DNA of 58,074 nucleotides from positions 1 through 58,074 of the forward strand of contig NZ_FTMO01000018.1 of the NCBI RefSeq assembly GCF_900156025.1, written 5' to 3'. The notes beneath the pieces are model-generated. The model was not told the DNA's origin and did not search any database. It saw nothing but the letters and a program-made list of their open reading frames with translations. Origin of the DNA: Allobosea sp. TND4EK4. GTDB taxonomy: Bacteria; Pseudomonadota; Alphaproteobacteria; Rhizobiales; Beijerinckiaceae. The translations under genes were made by a program, and so were the position numbers. Positions 55,553 through 58,074 of the stretch are shown one piece after another; positions within the stretch are counted from its first letter, which is position 1; each line of letters opens with the position of its first letter.

Positions 55553-57574
55553 TCAGCGCAACTGGGCGACGGCGCCGCCAGCCTTCTCGATCAGCCCGCG
55601 GACCTCGTCGCGCTGGCGCTTGAATTCCGCCAGCATCGGGCCCTGCAGCTCGCGCCCGCGCGGCACGCGGATCTTCAGCGGATTCACGAAATTGCCGTTG
55701 ACCAGCACCTCGTAGTGCAGATGCGGGCCGGTGGAGAGGCCGGTCGAGCCGAGATAGCCGATGACCTGGCCCTGGCGGACCTTGGCGCCCTTCACGATGC
55801 CGGGGGCGAAGTTCGACTGGTGCGAATAGGTGGTGACATAGCCGTTGGCATGCTCGATCACCGTGTGCTTGCCGTAGCCGGACGACCAGCCGGCTTCCCT
55901 GACGGTGCCGTTGCCGGCGGCGAGGATCGGCGTGCCGATGCGGTTCGCCCAGTCGACGCCGGTATGCATCTTCGAATAGCGCATGATCGGGTGATAGCGC
56001 ATGCCGAAGCCGGAGCGCAGTTCGCCCTCGGCGATCGGCTTGCGCAGCAGGAACTTCTTCAGCGACTTCCCGTCATCGTCGAAATAATCGATCAGTCCGT
56101 CCTCGGGCGACTGGTAACGATAGACGCGGCGTGTCTCGCCATTGACGGTGAGGCTGGCGGAGAGGATCTCGGAACGCTCGCCTTCTTCCTCCTCGGTGAA
56201 GATCACCTCCAGATTGTCGCCGCCATGGACGCGCTGCTGGAAGTCGAGATCATAGGAGAAGATGCGCACCAGCTCGTCGACCAGCGGCCTGGGCAGATCG
56301 TGGCGGGCAGCGGTCTCGTAAAGGCTCTCATAGAGTCGGGTGCCGCCTTCGTTGTCCTCGTCCTCCTCGCCCTCGGCATTGCGGCGCTGGTTGCGCTGCT
56401 GCGCGGCGGCATCCTGCTGAGGAATGTTGAGCGCGACGAACTGGCCCTTGTCATTCATCGCGATGGTGCCGTCGGGCTGGCCGTTGGTCAGCAGCGAGAC
56501 GCGCATGATCTGGCGCTGGTCGCCGGGCTTGGGCCCGGGCGCGTACAGCACCTGCAGCACCTGGCCATCGGGCAGGGCCGAGGTCTTCAGCCGGTTGCCG
56601 AAGGCCGACAGCATCGCCCGGATCTGCTCGGGCGGGGCGCCGGCGCTGCGCATCGTCTGCTCGAAATTCTCGCCGCGCCTGGCGAGCACGAGCTTGTCCT
56701 CGACCAGAGGCTCGCGCGAGGCCGGGATGGGCGTCTTCGGAGCGTTGGTCACGTTCTCGGGCACGACGCGCACCTCGATCCCCGAGAAGCGGGTGTCGTT
56801 GGTCGGCGCGTATCCCAGGATGTCGCCGCTCATCGGCGCGGCGCCAGTCAATGTGCGACTCAGCATGAGCTGCGGCGCGATCGGCAGGCTGCGCTGGCGT
56901 CCCGAATTGGCGTTGGCGCGCTCTTCCTCGATCTGGGAGATCACCTCGGCGTCGCTGAGGCGCGGCTTGGCCTCCGGGATGAGAATGTCAGCGAGGTCGC
57001 GCTTGACGATGGTGACGTCGGCGTCCGCGGTGTCCTGCACTGGTTCGGCATAGCGCTCGTCGGGCTGGCCCCCTTCCGCGAAGAGCCTGAGCGGATTGAA
57101 GGGCGGGATATTGCTCGCATAGACGCCGCTGGTCAGGGACAGGTTCGTCGCCAGCCTGACGAAGGGCCTGACCTTGATGACCTCGCGCGCGCCGACGCGT
57201 TGGGACATCGGGGCCCGCATCGCGTGGCGGGCGGACAGGACGGGCTGCTCGGCAACCACTTTGTCGGCCTTGCGGGCGCCGCCGCCATCGCCCGCTGCGG
57301 ACGACGAGCGGATCTGCACCAGCTCCGGCTGCTCGGGATAGCTCGTATCGCCGCGCATCGCGACCAGGATGGCCGCACCCAGCAGGGCGGCGCCGCAGGA
57401 GCCGACGAGGGCGCAGGCAAAGAGCCAGCGCAACGAGACGCCGCGGCGATCGAGCGGCTGCTGGCGAGAATCGACGGGCTGGATCGGCGGTTCGATCCCG
57501 AGATCGACCAGAAGGGCCGCCGCCTCGGGGGCGAGCGGCTCGACCGGTTGCGCGAACTCGGGATGGGCGTTCAT
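55553..57574 (-). CDS. M23-family peptidoglycan endopeptidase with N-terminal anchor
   Basis: A 673-residue protein with one membrane segment near residue 50-72 (LRWLFACALVGSCGAALLGA), a long periplasmic region, and a C-terminal LytM/M23 domain (~525-625). The zinc site is intact: SGFGMRYHPIMRYSKMHTG then VDWANRIGTPILAAG (H...D) and TGLSTGPHLHYEVLVNG (HxH). Residues around 400 are very acidic (EGEEDEDNEGG). Relatives such as MepM and ShyA cut D,D-crosslinks during growth. No regulatory partner is adjacent. Confidence 0.93.
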   Translation of the reverse strand: MNAHPEFAQPVEPLAPEAAALLVDLGIEPPIQPVDSRQQPLDRRGVSLRWLFACALVGSCGAALLGAAILVAMRGDTSYPEQPELVQIRSSSAAGDGGGARKADKVVAEQPVLSARHAMRAPMSQRVGAREVIKVRPFVRLATNLSLTSGVYASNIPPFNPLRLFAEGGQPDERYAEPVQDTADADVTIVKRDLADILIPEAKPRLSDAEVISQIEEERANANSGRQRSLPIAPQLMLSRTLTGAAPMSGDILGYAPTNDTRFSGIEVRVVPENVTNAPKTPIPASREPLVEDKLVLARRGENFEQTMRSAGAPPEQIRAMLSAFGNRLKTSALPDGQVLQVLYAPGPKPGDQRQIMRVSLLTNGQPDGTIAMNDKGQFVALNIPQQDAAAQQRNQRRNAEGEEDEDNEGGTRLYESLYETAARHDLPRPLVDELVRIFSYDLDFQQRVHGGDNLEVIFTEEEEGERSEILSASLTVNGETRRVYRYQSPEDGLIDYFDDDGKSLKKFLLRKPIAEGELRSGFGMRYHPIMRYSKMHTGVDWANRIGTPILAAGNGTVREAGWSSGYGKHTVIEHANGYVTTYSHQSNFAPGIVKGAKVRQGQVIGYLGSTGLSTGPHLHYEVLVNGNFVNPLKIRVPRGRELQGPMLAEFKRQRDEVRGLIEKAGGAVAQLR

Positions 57575-57980
57575 CGGTTGCTGTCTTGACCCTGATCGAA
57601 GACCCCGCTGGAGCGAGGCGGCCCGGAGCGCGCTCTGAACGACGGCGTGCCCGCACCATGCCCGTGTCGCGGGCCGGAATCAATCCGGCGCCCGGCGCGG
57701 GCTGCTGTGGAGGGGGATTGAGGCTGTTTTGCGAAGAACGACCAGCCCGGACGAAGAACCCTTGTGGCATGGAGGCGCGAACGTGCGCCCGCGCGTGGGG
57801 ACCGGCCGAAAAGGGACTGGGTCGAGAGATCCGAAGATATGAGGCGTCGAAGGGCCGAGCGGCTGGCGAAGCCTGTCGGAAGCCCGCTCCCGCGAGGAGC
57901 GTGCGCCCCGTCTACGCACCCACCCGCGATGGCCACGGAGAGGAAAAACGAGCGCCGTCAAAAAAAGTTCATCGACCGTG
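57575..57980. other. Non-coding stretch upstream of the M23 gene
   Basis: About 400 bases between the M23 gene start and the promoter at 57981. I find no credible gene, tRNA or terminator. Open frames of 60-130 codons exist on both strands but carry no family signature or ribosome site. The minus-strand promoter of the M23 gene probably lies near 57590-57800. Confidence 0.45.
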
Positions 57981-58010
57981 TTGACATGCGAAAGGGGTGT
58001 CGCCTATAAA
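57981..58010 (+). promoter_or_regulatory. Near-consensus sigma-70 promoter reading out of the window
   Basis: TTGACA (57981-57986), an 18-base spacer and TATAAA (58005-58010); with CTATAA as the -10 the spacer is 17. The -10 is followed by CCGCCCATCG. This strength and layout are typical of stable-RNA (rRNA or tRNA) promoters in alphaproteobacteria. The gene it drives is outside the window. Confidence 0.7.
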
Positions 58011-58024
58011 CCGCCCATCGAGAC

Positions 58025-58046
58025 GGCGCCGCCGCTGAGCGGCGCC
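58025..58046 (+). promoter_or_regulatory. Leader stem-loop downstream of the edge promoter
   Basis: GGCGCCGC and GCGGCGCC pair perfectly around CGCTGA, followed by TTCTTCTTCGCTTCC. It would lie near the 5' end of the transcript. It could be part of an rRNA leader or an attenuator. Confidence 0.45.
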
Positions 58047-58074
58047 TTCTTCTTCGCTTCCTGAGGGACTGGGG

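Noticed and set aside
55547..57589. A 680-codon open frame opposite the M23 endopeptidase
   Set aside because: The opposite-strand M23 protein has an intact zinc site and anchor; the frame has no family signature.
57586..57984. A possible 132-residue protein upstream of the edge promoter
   Set aside because: Low-complexity Arg/Ala/Gly content with no ribosome site or domain; treated as non-coding.

Overview
The window is a 58 kb piece of a GC-rich alphaproteobacterial chromosome, most likely from the order Hyphomicrobiales and possibly a Bosea-like genus (the genus is a guess). The markers are a giant single-chain NAD-glutamate dehydrogenase of about 1,600 residues, the AcpXL/LpxXL gene set for very-long-chain acylation of lipid A, a zeta-type F1-ATPase inhibitor (DUF1476) divergent from purC, a DUF2794 protein, an IalB-family protein, and glnK-amtB behind a sigma-54-like promoter. 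Coding density is high, genes sit in short operons on both strands, and no tRNA, rRNA, transposase, prophage or CRISPR array is visible.

Layout. 1-5.7 kb: 5' part of ftsK, glnK-amtB (ammonium sensing and uptake), tesB, and a UbiH/COQ6-type flavin hydroxylase. 5.8-13.7 kb: gdh and a Trm112-type gene, an AhpD-like protein, DUF2794, a GNAT acetyltransferase and a Bax-inhibitor-1 membrane protein. 13.9-20.9 kb: ybbP-ybbA divergent from tesA (as in E. coli), an aldo/keto reductase, thpR-phhB and an RluA-type synthase. 21-30.8 kb: ftsY-yciB, a complete RES/Xre toxin-antitoxin pair, lipid and redox enzymes, ialB, rlmN and gamma-glutamyltransferase. 30.9-33.7 kb: lemA with two TPM-domain genes, then a DUF1223 protein.

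33.8-40.6 kb: the very-long-chain lipid A cluster on the minus strand, transcribed acpXL, fabZ, fabF2, fabF1, fabG-like SDR, [RHH-ParE toxin-antitoxin pair], adh, lpxXL. It should build the 26-28 carbon hydroxy acyl chain on AcpXL and transfer it to lipid A. The toxin-antitoxin pair in its middle is the clearest accessory insertion in the window. 40.8-48.8 kb: a chemoreceptor, aconitase (acnA) and the ccmABCDG cytochrome c maturation genes. 48.9-54.5 kb: purC-(lipoprotein)-purS-purQ, the zeta inhibitor, an HpcH/HpaI aldolase, an AlkA-like glycosylase and GluQ. 54.5-58 kb: an AEC permease, a large M23 endopeptidase, about 400 non-coding bases, and at the right edge a near-consensus sigma-70 promoter whose product lies outside the window.

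The window is mostly housekeeping and I found no convincing new multi-gene system. The best leads are small: RNA and DNA structures wrapped around two toxin-antitoxin pairs, a ketosynthase homologue that has lost its catalytic cysteine inside the lipid A cluster, two identical 14-base parS-like sequences 48.5 kb apart, tandem palindromes upstream of glnK, and inverted repeats centred on stop codons.
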